Of a stretch of DNA of 64,000 nt, positions 23,400-35,439 are shown in pieces. The notes under the pieces were generated by a model, which did no database searches, was not told the DNA's origin, and saw only the letters and a program-made list of their open reading frames with translations. The translations under genes and the position numbers were made by a program. Within the stretch, counting starts at the first letter, position 1, and every line of letters starts with the position of its first letter. Source of the DNA: Symsagittifera roscoffensis. Lineage: Eukaryota > Xenacoelomorpha > Acoela > Convolutidae. The DNA lies in NCBI RefSeq assembly GCF_963678635.1, contig NC_087065.1:22463254-22527253 (forward strand). The letters are read 5' to 3'.

Positions 23400-24818
23400 T
23401 ATGTGTCGTCCATATTTGGTTCGTGGAGTGCTATTTGAGCTGGCGAGTCATTTTTACAACGTAAGCGTGTTCCTTGATATAGTATAGTATCACTTTTTAA
23501 GTCACGTGTTAATTATACGTTTTCTTATTGAAATTTCCAATCGAAAAAAAAATTTTTTTTGGTATCTTTCATTTTTTTTGTGTCAGCATTACAGTTAGAG
23601 AGATTATTAACTCGAATGTGTGATAACAAGTTTTTGTCACGTAGATCATAAATTAAACGTCCGTGAGCGCCGTGGAACGGCTATTTAGCGTCTAATTTAA
23701 TACAACCTTGGTATCTTTCGAGTTCTGCTTGATGTGCAGTGTCTGAGAAAACTTGAAAATTTACTAATTTGCGATTTGAGCCTTTAATCGTGGTTGATTT
23801 TAATCGTTTTAGTTCGTTTTTGCAAATTTCATGGTTAAGATGCAAATGCGTTTTGATATTTTTTTGATAAAAGGATTCGTGATCGAATCTATATTTGTTT
23901 CCATTCGAAACTTGTGAGCAATGTAATTTTTTTCTGAAAATTTTGCTGTGACTTTATATCCTGCTGAAATTGTAGCTCGTGATTTTGATTATGAGCTACC
24001 CTCCTTTCATTGGTCTGAAACGCTCTCAACCTAGGAGTTTGCATTGCGGAGACTGCTCCGAGCAACACCCTTCTTATCAGAAGGAACTCAGGGATTTTCT
24101 CTGGCAGCTTCTTGCAATCACCCCAACCTTTCGTCTCTTCTCTCACCTTGTGGTATGCTGCAGTGAGTCGGGGACTTTTTGTGATTCCGCCATTTGTCTT
24201 GTCATGGGGCCTCGGATTCCAGAGCTTCGGAAATACTTCAATGTGCCCTCTGTCCACTTCTCCCATGCGATCACGGAAGTGATCAACGATGTTGACGACC
24301 GTCATCTCTGGCTCCGATATCTTTGCAAACAAAAGATCTTCGGTCATGAGTTCTCGTGGTTCAGATTCGCATTGAGTTACTTGATTTATTGCGTACTTTT
24401 GTAATGTTTTTTGTTGATTTTCTTCACAGTCATAATGTGTAACTAGAAGGTCTTGTGGTTGTGTTCGGGGGAAGCAATTTGATGAGTTGTAATTTCGAAA
24501 AAAACAAGGAAGGGAGAGAGGCTTTTAAGGAAAAAAAACCATAAAAAGATAAATGTGTAAGATAAACCTGAATATGGGTTTTAGAATGCTATATATATCC
24601 AAGTGTCTTTTTTGTTCTGTTGTATTAAATGAGGAGGATAAAAATTGAGCTGTCACATTTGGTGGAGCTAGGGGTTGTGGTTGATGGACTAATTTATTCA
24701 TTTTCACTGTTATTTCAAATTTAAGTGTTAGATTGTGTTGTGAAAGAATCTGATTTTGTGTTCCTGTATATCTTTGTGAATATCGTGTCTGTTTTGTAAT
24801 CTGCTGCTTAGTGCCCAA
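23400..24818 (-). pseudogene. env-like: Env-like gene of element A, decayed
   Basis: On the minus strand, a leader of about 100 codons (24818-24528) ends in a hydrophobic stretch (FRFILHIYLFMVFF). One in-frame TAA follows, and then in the same frame an ectodomain start with VTHYDC and NQVTQC. Element B has AHYDC and NKVAPC at the same place. After the 350-base insertion the same reading resumes and has TSYNFSRI, one stop, HLNHEICKNELKRL and CIKLDA, which parallel B (DLHLSADQCKSAADR, SWIKLD). By position and motifs this is the envelope-like gene of a Metaviridae-type element. Stops, frameshifts and the insertion make it non-functional. Confidence 0.6.
23996..24345 (-). mobile_element. GC-rich 350-bp insertion with 5-bp target duplication
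   Basis: A block near 50 percent GC inside AT-rich env sequence, flanked by ATGAG at 23991-23995 and 24346-24350. Removing the block and one ATGAG restores the env-like reading (inference from the alignment with element B). On the minus strand it is open throughout in one frame, with host-like codon choice (AAG, GTC, ATC, CTC), and reads NIVDHFRDRMGEVDRG, NPRPHDKTNGGIT and ETKGWGDCKKLPEKIPEF. I do not recognise the protein. No terminal inverted repeats and no poly(A) are visible. It could be a captured exon or a small non-autonomous element. Confidence 0.6.
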
Positions 24819-25859
24819 TTATGCAATCTATTGCTATCAAGATGTTGACCAAACAGGGGAGGAGGTGCTACGAGTGTATTCCAATCTAATCGTCAGGTTT
24901 ATTAGTGGCCAAAAGTTGTAGGGAAATTTAGGGGGAAATGCAAAGGTTGGAGTTTGACTTGTTGTTGAAGGGGTTGATGGTAGTGATAGGTTTTCTGGTA
25001 ATGACAAGGAGGTTACTGTTGATATATCTACTGGGTCGTAGACTAAATTTGGTTCGCCTTGAGTTAATGCTTGTGTAATCCAATGTGGATGACGTTGAGT
25101 TGAAGTGGGAGGCTTAAAAGGGTTTTCACGAACTTGTTCGGAAGTTTGTGTTGATCGTAAAAATCTGATACAATATTTGAAGTATTTTTGGTGAAACTGT
25201 TTTTAGTGATAAGAGGTAATTTGGATTAAATTACTAGATAGGTCTGAAGGGTTTGGAGATGGTGATGAGGGTATATTAAAATGAACTTTGAGTGCTGCAA
25301 AAATTCTATTTCTTCGGGGTTGGATAATTTGAATTTCTAATGTAGATGTTTTGATTTTGGTTTTGGCTTGGATGTCTAGTTCTATTTAGGTCTTATTGGA
25401 GGGAAGGATAAATGTTATAAATTGCTTCGTATTGTGGTTCGCTAAGAAGTGCGTGGCGGATTGCTGGTACCAAAAGTTCAGATAATGATGCGTGTCTTTC
25501 TTCGAATGTATAGGGATTTACTTGGAAAAAAAAGCGTGTAGATGATTGAGATTGATAGGTTTGATTAGATGTTGGTGTTGTTTGGGGTTCATGGGATGTC
25601 GTGGTCGGTGGGGGTTGTTGGGTTGGTTGTTGATTAGCAATTTTGGAATTTTTCGACAGTTTTTCTCTTATTAATGAAACCTATGCTGTTTATAGTATTC
25701 TTCTATAGAAAATGGTTAAGGAGATTGTTACTAGTGCAAAACTGATTATTTTTTTAATTCCTGTATCAAATTTAGGGAAACTAGAAAGGTGAGAAAAATT
25801 ATAAAAAGAAGAAAGATGTCTTTCTTATTGAATAAATGTCACAACATTTAAAAAGTTGT
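24819..25859 (-). pseudogene. Region between pol and env of element A with a QPT-rich frame
   Basis: The best frame runs from about 25680 to 25395 on the minus strand. It has a Gln/Pro/Thr-rich start (NQQPTQQPPPTTT), then NPYTFEERHASLSELLVPA and LLSEPQYEAIYNIYP, ending in TAA. It looks like real protein sequence, but I cannot name it. The rest of the region, up to the env leader, is full of stops. Confidence 0.4.
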
Positions 25860-26345
25860 TGAAATTTCGTACCTGAGGAGGAGGTCAAGGATTTTTGAGG
25901 GAGTCGAAAGTTACAAAGAAGCTGCAAAAAAATTATGAAGAATAAAAATGCTATTTTAAAAGTATCTATGACAAAAAAAAATACAAAATTGCAAAAATAG
26001 AGAAAAGTTTTGAATTGATCATTTTAAAATATTGAACTGGTCGAGAGAAAAGCGTTTCAAAAATGATTTGTTTCGTGAAAACATTTCTAATTTTTCGAAA
26101 TTTTGTTACCTGAGTTTGAGGTCAAGGCTTTTTGAGGGAGTCAAAATTTAAAAAGAAGCTGCAAAAAACTATGAAGAACAAAAATGCTATTTTAAAAGTA
26201 TCTATGACAAAAAAAATACAAAATTGCAAAAATTGAGAAAATTTTTGAAATAATCATTTTAAAATATTGAGCTGGTCGAGAGAAAAGCGTTTCACAAATG
26301 ATTTGTTTCGTGAAAACATTTCTTATTTTTCGAATTGAAAATTGA
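25860..26345 (-). repeat. ~237-bp tandem duplication within element A
   Basis: Two adjacent copies (25860-26096 and 26097-26335) share AGGTCAAGG, TTTTTGAGGGAGTC, AAAGAAGCTGCAAAAAA, TGCTATTTTAAAAGTATC and GGTCGAGAGAAAAGCG. The minus-strand frame 26377-26192 contains a hydrophobic segment (IFSIFAILYFF). Each copy has a minus-strand CTCAGGTA-type sequence that could act as a splice donor. Confidence 0.75.
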
Positions 26346-26899
26346 GTGTGGTCGGATTGTTCATTGATTTTTGACAAGTGAGTTGCATATGGACAGTTTT
26401 TGGTGAAGAAAAGTCTGGAGGTCTAGGAATTAGCTTGCTAGTTTTGTTTTTATTTATTGGATGGCTAAGGGTTTTGTGAAATTGTATCGACTTTAGTCTA
26501 TATGATCATGTCGGATTTTGTCTTATTCAATTTTTGTCATTGGGGGAACTGTGGGGTATAAGTTGAGACAACATTGTTGAATTCTGTACCGGGTGATAGG
26601 GGATGGTTGTAACATTTACATTATGTTCATTTAAATTGTCAAATATGAGAGTATTGCTTTTTTTGACCTGCAGGTTTTTTAGTTATGGTTTCGTATGTAT
26701 TTGAAGCTAGTAGTTTGTCGGCTAGTGAAGTGGTGTCAAAATGGGGTGATAATTCGAAATAATTTTGATTGGTTGAATTTGAACTAGTTGTTCAAAGTTT
26801 AAAATGAAATATTGAGAAAAAAATTGATATCAAATGAAATGATTTGAATTTAATGAATGTATTTTAATTAATTAGGGGGGTTTTCTGAAATTCAACTTT

Positions 26900-28432
26900 C
26901 TTTAAAATTTTAGATTTAGGAATGAAAATTTTATAATCTTTTCGTGGTTGACTTCGGAGTCGTGATGATATGCATTGTTGTGATTTTTTTTTGTTTCAGA
27001 AGTTTTTTCTTCTGGTTCGCGGTTAATCCTTTCTTTTTGAGGTATTTACTTTTGGTTAATCACTATAATTTCTTGCAGAGTGGTTTCAATTATTTGTTTG
27101 TCATTAGTTTTTCGTAAAAATGATGATGATTTAAAGGTTGATTTTTCTGTTGGTCATTCATTTCTGAGAGTTTTTATACAATTTTTAGTCATGTAAAGGA
27201 GTATAATTGTGTTAATTCACGAATGTAGTATGCTGAATGATAGTTTCTATGTTAAACTATTTCTTTTTTATAGAATCACTTAGTTATGTGTAAAATCTCT
27301 GGGTTTGTCATTTATTTGGTATGGTCCTTTTCGAATAGAATGCAATTTTTAGATTTTCTTTTTTGTGTTATAAAATTTGGGATTAAAACATATCTCCGAC
27401 TTTTGAATTGGTGGCTGGTGTGAAACGTGAATTTAATTGTGATTAAGTATTTTGTCATTGTAATAGCTTTTTGTCTATGTTCTGATAAACTTCCTTGTTT
27501 TTTATCTCGATTTAGAATACATTTTGTATGTTTTCCGGCGGCTAATTTTAGGACTTGTGGATGATGAAAATGATCTTCCTCGTGTGTATGTAATGGTAGT
27601 TAAAACAAATTGAACATTTAGTAAGTTAACAATAACCTTGTGCGTTTCTTGAGGAGTTTGCCGTGAATATTATTGGTTTTCGAGATTTCTGATTGAAAAC
27701 CATTTCATATGTTGATATTCCTACAGTTGTTGTTATTTGTGAATTATAAGATAACAGAAATAGTTTGCGTCAGCTGACCATTCGGTGTATTTATTATCGT
27801 TTCCATTCATGATACATCTAAGATATTCCTGTAGGGAACGATTCAAACCTTCGACTAAACCTTGAGATCATGGGTCATGGGGTGTTCGGGATTTATGTCT
27901 AATGTTCGAAAGATTGCATATATTGATGATTTCAATATTTATGAATTCAGTGCCATTGTCCGTGATAAGTATTTCTGGAAATCCAAAGTTGGCTATCCAA
28001 TGTTCGTAGAGTGTTGTGTATGCATAATAAGCAATACAATGAGGTACAGAGTTGAGCGTTACGTAGTGGGTAAATGCATCAACTATTACCGTTATGTATG
28101 AGTTTCCTTCTCAGGAGGGCAATAAAGGGCCCTTGTGTCAAATGGTTTTTCTGTGGTTAAAATAAAAACTTTGTCTTTTAAACTCCTGTTTTTCTGCCAA
28201 ATGTTTTTGGTGTGAATATGGTTTATTTAGTTGACTTGTTATGCATTCATTACATAAAACTTTTAGCAAAATTGGTGCATTTGGAAAAAATAAGTTCTGA
28301 AAAAATTTTGAGTTTGTTTTTTACCGATCCTATCTGTCCTTTTGTGTTTGGGGAATGTGATATGTGAAACGCTAGAAGTATCATGCTCAATGGTAGACAA
28401 AGTACTTTTGTTTCTGGGGTTTGATATTCCAA
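26900..28432 (-). pseudogene. Integrase, copy L
   Basis: The minus-strand frame 28432-28250 keeps the zinc-domain start with both histidines (AFHISHSPN). Further on, near 27960, TDNGTEF (second catalytic Asp) is readable, then the catalytic-core carboxy end. Stops and frameshifts occur throughout. Equivalent to 31300-32970 in copy M. Confidence 0.6.
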
Positions 28433-29005
28433 AAAATTATTATTCTCATTTTTTGTTGTGTTAATGAATTTTCTGAAATAACTAAGGGGTGTTTTTTTCC
28501 TAAGATTGTGATATCTCTTTTTATAATTGTTTTTATAGTTATGCCAGGGTTTAAGTTGTCTAATTACAGGTCAAGGTTTTGGTTTTTTGTAATAACTCTA
28601 GTGTTATTTTTTCTGTAATTGGTAGAAAAACGTTTTGATTTTCGGTTTTTGAGAGAGGTATATTGTCTAACGGGTATTGAAATTTAAAAAAAAATTTGTA
28701 GTGTACTTCGATTTTCAATCTGGGGGACCTGGTAAATTATGCTATCAGTTAGGTTTTCTTTTTTTATTGAAGGAACAAATTTTTTTTCCATATAAATTTG
28801 GTTAGGGTGATTTTTGATGTGAGTTGTTTTTGATCTATGATGAGTATGGTATTGGTTTCAATGTAGAATTTCCTAGATGAAGTTTTTGTTTCATCAAAAC
28901 GTTTTTGGTGTTCTAATTTTCATTCAATATTGTTTTGCTATCCAACAATTTTGTAAAACAGTCTTAGATATAGTTACATTTTGTAGACATATTCACCTAA
29001 GGAAT

Positions 29006-30073
29006 TTACAATCCAAGAAATTCATGGATAAGCTTTTTATTTGATGGGGGTTGAAGTTTCAATATAGCATCTATTTGCGATTTTAATGGAGTGATTTTGT
29101 TACCATCAATAATTTGTCCAAGGAATTTAACACGGTTGAGAAAGAAATATGATTTACCTGGGGCTGCTTTCATGTTTTCTTTAAGTAGAATCTGATGATA
29201 CTTAAATAATATTTTAAACATTTCGTGTTTTGTTTGTGATTGTATAAAAACATTGTCTAGATATGTAATAATATTCATACTGAGACTGAGTGGTCAAAAA
29301 ACTTTGCTCATAAAGGCTGAAAAAGATGCTGGTCCTATGGAAGTTCCTTAGAAAAGTCTATTAATTTGTATTGTTGGTTTCCAACAACGAATTGTGTTAA
29401 GCGTCGTGATTGTTTATCTGATGGCATTTGATTATATACGCTGTTCTTGTCAGCTCTTATATAATAATCTTCAATTATTTCAGTTCAAATTACCTGGAAT
29501 TGTTCTATGGGCCAATTACACTTAGATTCATTGATTAGTGAATTGAGATATCTAGCGTCTAAAATAATTTTGTCTGATTCGCCTTTAGTGAGCATGATAA
29601 CAGGGCTTATGAAGGTTTTTTTTCGGTTATTTTTCTTTGGTTACCGGTGAGATAATTTCAAACTGTTCCAGAATGTCTAGTAGTCTGCTTACTTTGTCTT
29701 TTAGATGACTTGATACTTTCCTTGCTCGTTGCTTTTTGAAAACTGTGTCAGGTTTAAGAGGTAGACGTAATGGTGAATTTACTTTTACAACGTCGAAATT
29801 AGATGTAGCATAAATCATTGGGTATTTTAGTAATAGTTCTGCTAATAGATTAAATTCTTGTTGATTAATTTGAGAATGTTGAAATTTGAACATTGTGAGA
29901 AGTTTTTGTTGATCACTTGTGTATTTCGAATATTGAAATAATTGTTCAAAATAACGTGTTTTTGTGAAATAGTCTGTATTTCGTTTAGAGTCGTTTGTTA
30001 TATTACTAATGGATGTTTCTTCATTAAGAAATGTCGACTGACAATTGTCTAGTAGTTTTGAAATGTTATTCAC
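29006..30073 (-). pseudogene. Reverse transcriptase, copy L
   Basis: Minus-strand frame 30073-29627 is the amino-terminal part (LLAELLKYP-like segment, LPLKPDTVFKKQRARKV, LDILEQFEIISPV). Frame 29278-29006 holds the palm: NIITYLDNVF, where the YxDD box reads YLDN, then APGKSYFFLNRVKFLGQII and EFLGL followed by a stop. The Asp-to-Asn change would inactivate the polymerase. RNase H is missing: the sequence jumps from the end of the connection region to a pre-integrase linker. The 90-residue palm differs from the palm of copy R by only one residue. Confidence 0.75.
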
Positions 30074-30267
30074 TTCAAATGTTCTTTCTTCTGTTGAGTA
30101 AGCTGATGCATTTATTTCGCAATATCCTAGAAGTCATAGGGGCAATGTAATTTTGTGTGCTGAATTGTTGTGTAAGTGTAAAGAGAATTTGTCTGAATCT
30201 GTATCTTTGTATATATAAAGGATGAGATTGTTAACTGAAAAACATATGGATTGGTTTGAATTTAAGT

Positions 30268-30840
30268 TCAGACATGTATAGCTGATGTTTTTTTTTGATC
30301 AGCATTATTTTGATGTACTTGATTTATAGAAAAATTGTATACTTTTCCTGATAATGGCTTCATGTGTTTGCATTGTTTATTGTAAATAGGGTAAATTTTT
30401 GAGAAAAATGGGGTTTGTTTATTAAGTCTTTGAAAGAAGGTTAGAGGTGTAATATTCATTCTTGTATGCCTGTCTTTCATTTGTAATTTGCTATTTAAAG
30501 TTTTAATAGGGGGAATCTACTTTGTAATAAACGGTGTTCCAGCGATTTTGCGTTTTATATCTGTGATATAGAATATTTGTTTGAAAGATTTTTTCAAGTG
30601 TTTATTTTGTTCAATTGTTCGGTTTGGAACTAGGTTTAATTGGACTTTTAAATAATTTATAAGACTTGATTTTTGTGATGTGGCTAATTTATTTGAAGTT
30701 TTTGAAAGTGATAGTTTTGGGTGCAGAGTTTTGATTTCATTCCATATGGTGATGTTTATAATACTTGATTCTGCTCCTGAATCAATTACGAAATCAGTTT
30801 CAAGGTCTGGTGATTGAAAATCTTTTCTTTGGGCTTTCTA
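30268..30840 (-). pseudogene. Retropepsin and linker, copy L
   Basis: On the minus strand the aspartic protease active site is intact as FVIDSGAESS, followed by NEIKTLHPKL. Copies M and R have DSRA or NSRA here. The downstream frame 30480-30268 (LTFFQRLNKQTPFFSKIYP) is the protease-RT linker. Frameshifts prevent a continuous product. Confidence 0.65.
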
Positions 30841-31299
30841 AGAGAAGTGGAATTGTCCAAATTTTTTTTTTAGGTAGTTGTATTATATTTGTCGTATTTT
30901 GATATATGTTGCTCATATTTGGACTGCTTTTAATAAATTCGGGAGGTTATATGTTTGATTTTGGCTATTGTTTTTCTTTTCGAGCTATTGGCCATTGTTT
31001 GTTTTTTTTTGAGACTGAAAATGCTTACTTTGTTTTGATAATAATTCGAATGGTTGGTGTATCGTATTAGTTTTCAATTTGAAGCACGTTTAATAAAAGC
31101 GTATTTTCTGTTTCGCTTTCGACATCAAATAGTGATTTCAGTTTGTTCTAGTTTATCTACTAGTTTTCAAAAACCTATGTCGGGTTCTCGAATTGATGAT
31201 GGATGCTATGCTCTCTTTTTAAAATGAAATATTGAGAACAAAATTGATATAACTTGAAATGATCTGAGTTTAATGAATGTATTTTAATTAAATAGGGGG

Positions 31300-32970
31300 G
31301 TTTTCTGAAATTCAACTTTCTTTACAATTTTAGATTTTGGATTGACAGTTTTATAATCTTTTCGTGGTTGACTTCGGAGTCGTGATGATATGTATTGTTG
31401 TGATTTTTTTTTGTTCTTGCGGTTAAATTTGTTCTTCTGGTTCGCGGTTAATCCTTTTTTTGAGGTATTTTATTTTTGGTTAATCACTGTAATTTCTTGC
31501 AGAGTGGTTTCAAATATTTGTTTTCATTAGGTTTTGGTTAAAATTATGAACAATGTAAAGGTTGATTTTTCTGTTGGTCATTCATTTCTGAGGATTTTTT
31601 TTTACAATTTTTAGTCACGTAAGGGAGTATAATTGTGTTAATTCGCGAAGGGCGTTCTTTTTTGGGTGTTATGCCAAATGATAGTTTCTATGTTGAACTA
31701 TTTTTTTTTTCTAGAATCACTTAGTTATGTGTAACATCTGTGGATTTGTCAATTGTTTGGCATGGTCTTTTTCGGATAGAATGCATTTTTTAGATTTTCT
31801 TTTTTGTGATATAAATTTTGGGATTAAAACAATTTCTCCAATTTTTGAATTGGTGGCTGGTGTGAAACGTGAATTTATTTGTGATTGAGTATTTTGTCAT
31901 TGTAATAGCTTTTTGGCTACGTTCTGAAAAGTTTCCTTGTTTTTTATCTCGATTTAGAATCCGTTTTGTATGTTTTCCAGCGGCTAATTTTAGGACTTGT
32001 GGGTGATGACAATGACCTTCATCGTGTGTATGTAATGGTAGTTAAAACAAATTGAACCTTTAGTAGGTTAACAATAACCTTGTGCGTTTCTTGAGCAGTT
32101 TGCTGTCAATATTATTGGTTTTCGTGGTTTTTGATTGAAAATCATTTCAAATGTTGATAGTCCTACAGTTGTTGTTATTTGTGAATTATAAGCTAACAGA
32201 AATAGTTTTACGTCAGCTGACCATTCGGTGTTTTTATTATTGTTTCCATTCATGGTACATCTAAGATATTCCTGTAGGGAACGGTTCAAATCTTCGACTA
32301 AACCATTAGACCATGGGGCATGAGGTGTTCGGGGTTTATGTCGAATATTAAAAAGATTGCATAAATTGATGATTTCATTTTTTATGAATTCAGTGCCATT
32401 GTCTGTGATAAGTTTTTCTGGTAATCCAAAATTGGCTATCCAATGTTCGAAGAGTGTTGTGTATGCATAATAAGCAATACAATGAGGTACAGGGTTGAGT
32501 GCTACCTAGTGGGTAAATGCATCACCTATTACCATTATGTATGAATTTCCTTCTCAGGAGGGCGATAAAGGGCCCTTTGTGTCAAATGATTTTCTGTGAT
32601 TAAAAAACAAACGTTGTCCTTTAAACTCCTGTTTTTCTGCCAAGTGATTTTGGTGTGGATATGGTTTATTTAGTTGATTTGTTATGCATTTATTACATAA
32701 AACTTGAATCGAAATTGATGCATTTGGAAAAAAGAAGTTCTGAAAAAAGTTTGAATATGTTTTTTCTGATCCTATATGTCCTTTTTTATTTAGGGGAAGT
32801 GAAATGTTAAATGCTAGAAGTATCATACTCAATGGTAGACAGGTTACTTTTGTTTCTGGGGTTTGATTTTCCAAAAAAAAATATATTATTTTCATTTTTT
32901 GTTGTGTTATTGAATTTACTGAAATATCTAGGAGGTGTTTTTTTCCTAAAATTGTGATATCTCCTTTCAT
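31300..32970 (-). pseudogene. Integrase, copy M
   Basis: Frame 32970-32554 covers the zinc-binding domain: NIS where HIS is expected, then GHIGSEKTYSNFF and CNKCITNQLNK. FDTKGP carries the first catalytic Asp. TDNGTEF near 32400 has the second, and GLVED near 32305 supplies the Glu. Frame 32289-32068 is the end of the core (AYNSQITTTVGLSTFEMIF, a typical Gypsy integrase segment). The first histidine of the zinc site is lost and several stops are present, so it is dead. Confidence 0.75.
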
Positions 32971-33455
32971 AATTTTTCTTTTATATTTATGCCAGTGTTA
33001 AAGTTGTCTATTTACAGGGTCAAGGTTTTGCTATTTTGTAATAATTCTAGTGTTAATTTTTTTGTAATTGGTAGAAAAATGTTTTGAATTTCGGTTTTTG
33101 GGAGACGTAATTTGTCTAAAGGTTCTTGAAATTTAAAAACTTTATTTTTGGTGTACTTCGAAATTAAAACTGGGGGACCTGGTAAATGTATCCCATCAGC
33201 TAAGTTTTCTTTTTCTATTAAAGGGACTAATTTTTTTCCATAAAATTTTGGTTAGGGTGATTTTTGTTGTGTGTTGTTTTTGGTGTATGATGAGTATGGT
33301 ATTGGTTTAAATGTAGATTTTTCTAGATATAGTTTTTATTTCATCAAAACGTTTCTGGTGTTCTAATTTTCTTTCAATATTGTTTTGCTATCCAGCAATT
33401 TTGTAAAACAGTCTTAGATATAGTTGCACTTTGTAGACATAATTACCTAAGAAAT

Positions 33456-34578
33456 TTACAATCCAAGAAATTCATGGATAATCTTTTTATTTGATGGGGG
33501 TTGAAGTTTCATTATAGCATCTATTTGCGATTTTAATGGAGTGATTTTGTTACCATCAATAATTTGTCCAAGGAATTTAACACGGTTGAGAAAGAAATAT
33601 GATTTACCTGGGGCTGCTTTCATGTTTTCTTTAAGTAGAATCTGATGATACTTAAATAATATTTTAAACATTTCGTGTTTTGTTTGTGATTGTATAAAAA
33701 CATTGTCTAGATATGTAATAATATTCATACTGAGACTGAGTGGTCAAAAAGTTTTGCTCAAAAAGGCTGAAAAAGCTGCTGGTCCTATGGAAGTTCCTTA
33801 GAAAAGTTGGTTTCCAACAACGAATTGTGTTAAGCGTCGTGATTGTTTATCTGATGGCATTTGATTATATACGCTGTTCATGTCAGCTCTTATATAATAA
33901 TCTTCAATTATTTCAGTTCAAATTACCTGGAATGGTTCTATGGGCCAATTACACTTAGATTCATCGATTAGTGAATTGAGATATCTAGCGTCTAAAATAA
34001 TTTTGTCTGATTCGCCTTTAGCGAGATTGATAACAGGGTTTATGAAGGTTTTGTTTCGGTTGTTTTTCTTTGGTTACTGAGGAGATAATTTCATACTGTT
34101 CCAGAATGTCTAGTAGTCTGTTTACTTTGTCTTTTAGGTGGCTTGATACTTTCCTTGCTCGTTGCTTTTTGAAAAATGCGTGAGGTTTAAGAGGTAGTTG
34201 TAATGGTGAATTTATTTTTCCAACGTCGAATTTAGATGAAGCATAAATCATTGGGTATTTTAGTAATAGTTCTGCTAATAGATCAAATTCTTGTTGATTA
34301 ATTTGAGAATGTTGAAATTTGAACCTTGTGAGAAGTTTTTGTTGTTCACTTGTGTAATTCGAATATTGAAATGTTTGTTTAAAATAACGTGTTTTTGTGA
34401 AATAGTCTGTATTCCGTTTAGAGTCGTTTTTTATATTACTAATGGATATTTCTTCGTTAAGAAATGTCGATTGCCAAATGTCTATTAGTTTCGAAATGTT
34501 ATTCACTTCAAATGTTTTTTTTTCTGTTGGGTAAGCTGTTGCATTTGTTTCGCAATATCCTAGAAGTCTTAGGGGCAA
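33456..34578 (-). pseudogene. Reverse transcriptase, copy M
   Basis: Minus-strand frame 34578-34018 has LRLLGYCETNA, the spacer and LPLKPHAFFKKQRARKV, DILEQYEIISSV. Frame 33728-33456 has the palm with YLDN in place of YxDD and ends at the same stop after EFLGL as copies L and R. Sequence between the two frames matches the fingers/palm but is out of frame. RNase H is deleted at the same point as in the other copies. Confidence 0.8.
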
Positions 34579-35035
34579 TGTGATTTTGTATCGTGAATTG
34601 TTGTGTGCGTGTAAAGTGATTTTGTCTGAATCTGTATCTTTGTATATATAAAGGAGGAAAATTTTATTCTAAAAAACTTATGGATTGAATTAAATTTAAG
34701 GTCAGACATGTAGAGCTCTTGTTTTTTTTTGATCAACGTTATATTGATGTACTTGAATTAAAGAAAAATTCTATACTTTTCCTGATAATGGTTTCAAGCG
34801 ATTGCGTTGTTGATTGTATATAGGGTATTTTTTTGAGAAAAAAGGTGTTTGTTTATTAAGTCTCTGAAGAAGTGTTAGAGGGTTAATATTCATTCTTTTA
34901 TACCTGTGATTTATTTATACTTTGCTATTTAAAATATTATTAGGGATAATATAATTTCTAATATGTTCCAGCGATATTGTGTTTTGTATCTGTGATATGG
35001 AATATTTGTTTGAAAGCTTTATTCAAATGTTTATT

Positions 35036-35347
35036 TTAATCAATTGTTTGGGTTGGAACTAGGTATAATTGGACTTTTCCATAATTTATAAGACTTGACC
35101 CATGTCCTGTGGCTAATTTATTTGAAGTTTTTGAAGGTGATAGTTTTGGATGCAGAGTTTGGATTTCATTCCATGTGGGGATGTTTATAATACTTGATTC
35201 TGCTCTTGAATCGGTTAGGAAATCATTTTCAAGGTCTGGTGATTGAAAATCTTTACTCTTTGGGCTTTCTAAGAGAAGTGGAATAGTCCAAATTTTTTCT
35301 TTAGGTGGTTGCATTTTATTTGTCGTATTTTGATATATGTTATTCAC
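35036..35347 (-). pseudogene. Retropepsin, copy M
   Basis: Minus-strand frame with PKEKIWTIPLLLESP, then the active-site region FLTDSRAESSIINIPTWNE and LATGHGSSLINYGKVQLYL. The expected DSG/DTG triad is DSR, which should abolish activity. The frame ends with TAA in QTID*. Confidence 0.75.
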
Positions 35348-35439
35348 CTTTGGACTGTTTTAAATATTTTTTCGAGGTTATCTGTTTGATTTTGGCTATT
35401 GTTTGTCTTTTCGAGCTATTGGCTATTGTTTGTCTTTTC

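Larger units (their letters stand above)
26799..31222 (-). mobile_element. Gag-pol copy L of element A (left, most diverged)
   Basis: Minus-strand copy running from the end of gag through protease, reverse transcriptase and integrase. Its low-coordinate end (AATGAAATATTGAG, then TAGGGGGGTTTTCTG) matches the low end of copy M at 31223-31320, and its high end stops inside gag (GGGTTCTCGAATTGATG, equivalent to M at 35612). L therefore abuts M head to tail with no LTR between them. L is more diverged from M than M is from R, but it has the same reverse transcriptase lesions. Confidence 0.75.

Noticed and set aside
23979..24404. Plus-strand 141-codon frame over the GC-rich block
   Set aside because: The minus-strand frame has better codon choice and lies in frame with env-like sequence. 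The plus frame is the shadow of a GC-rich open region.
33740..33958. Plus-strand frames repeated at 33740-33958 and 39014-39247 (and 34291, 39237)
   Set aside because: They recur only because copies M and R are duplicates; the coding strand is minus (reverse transcriptase).
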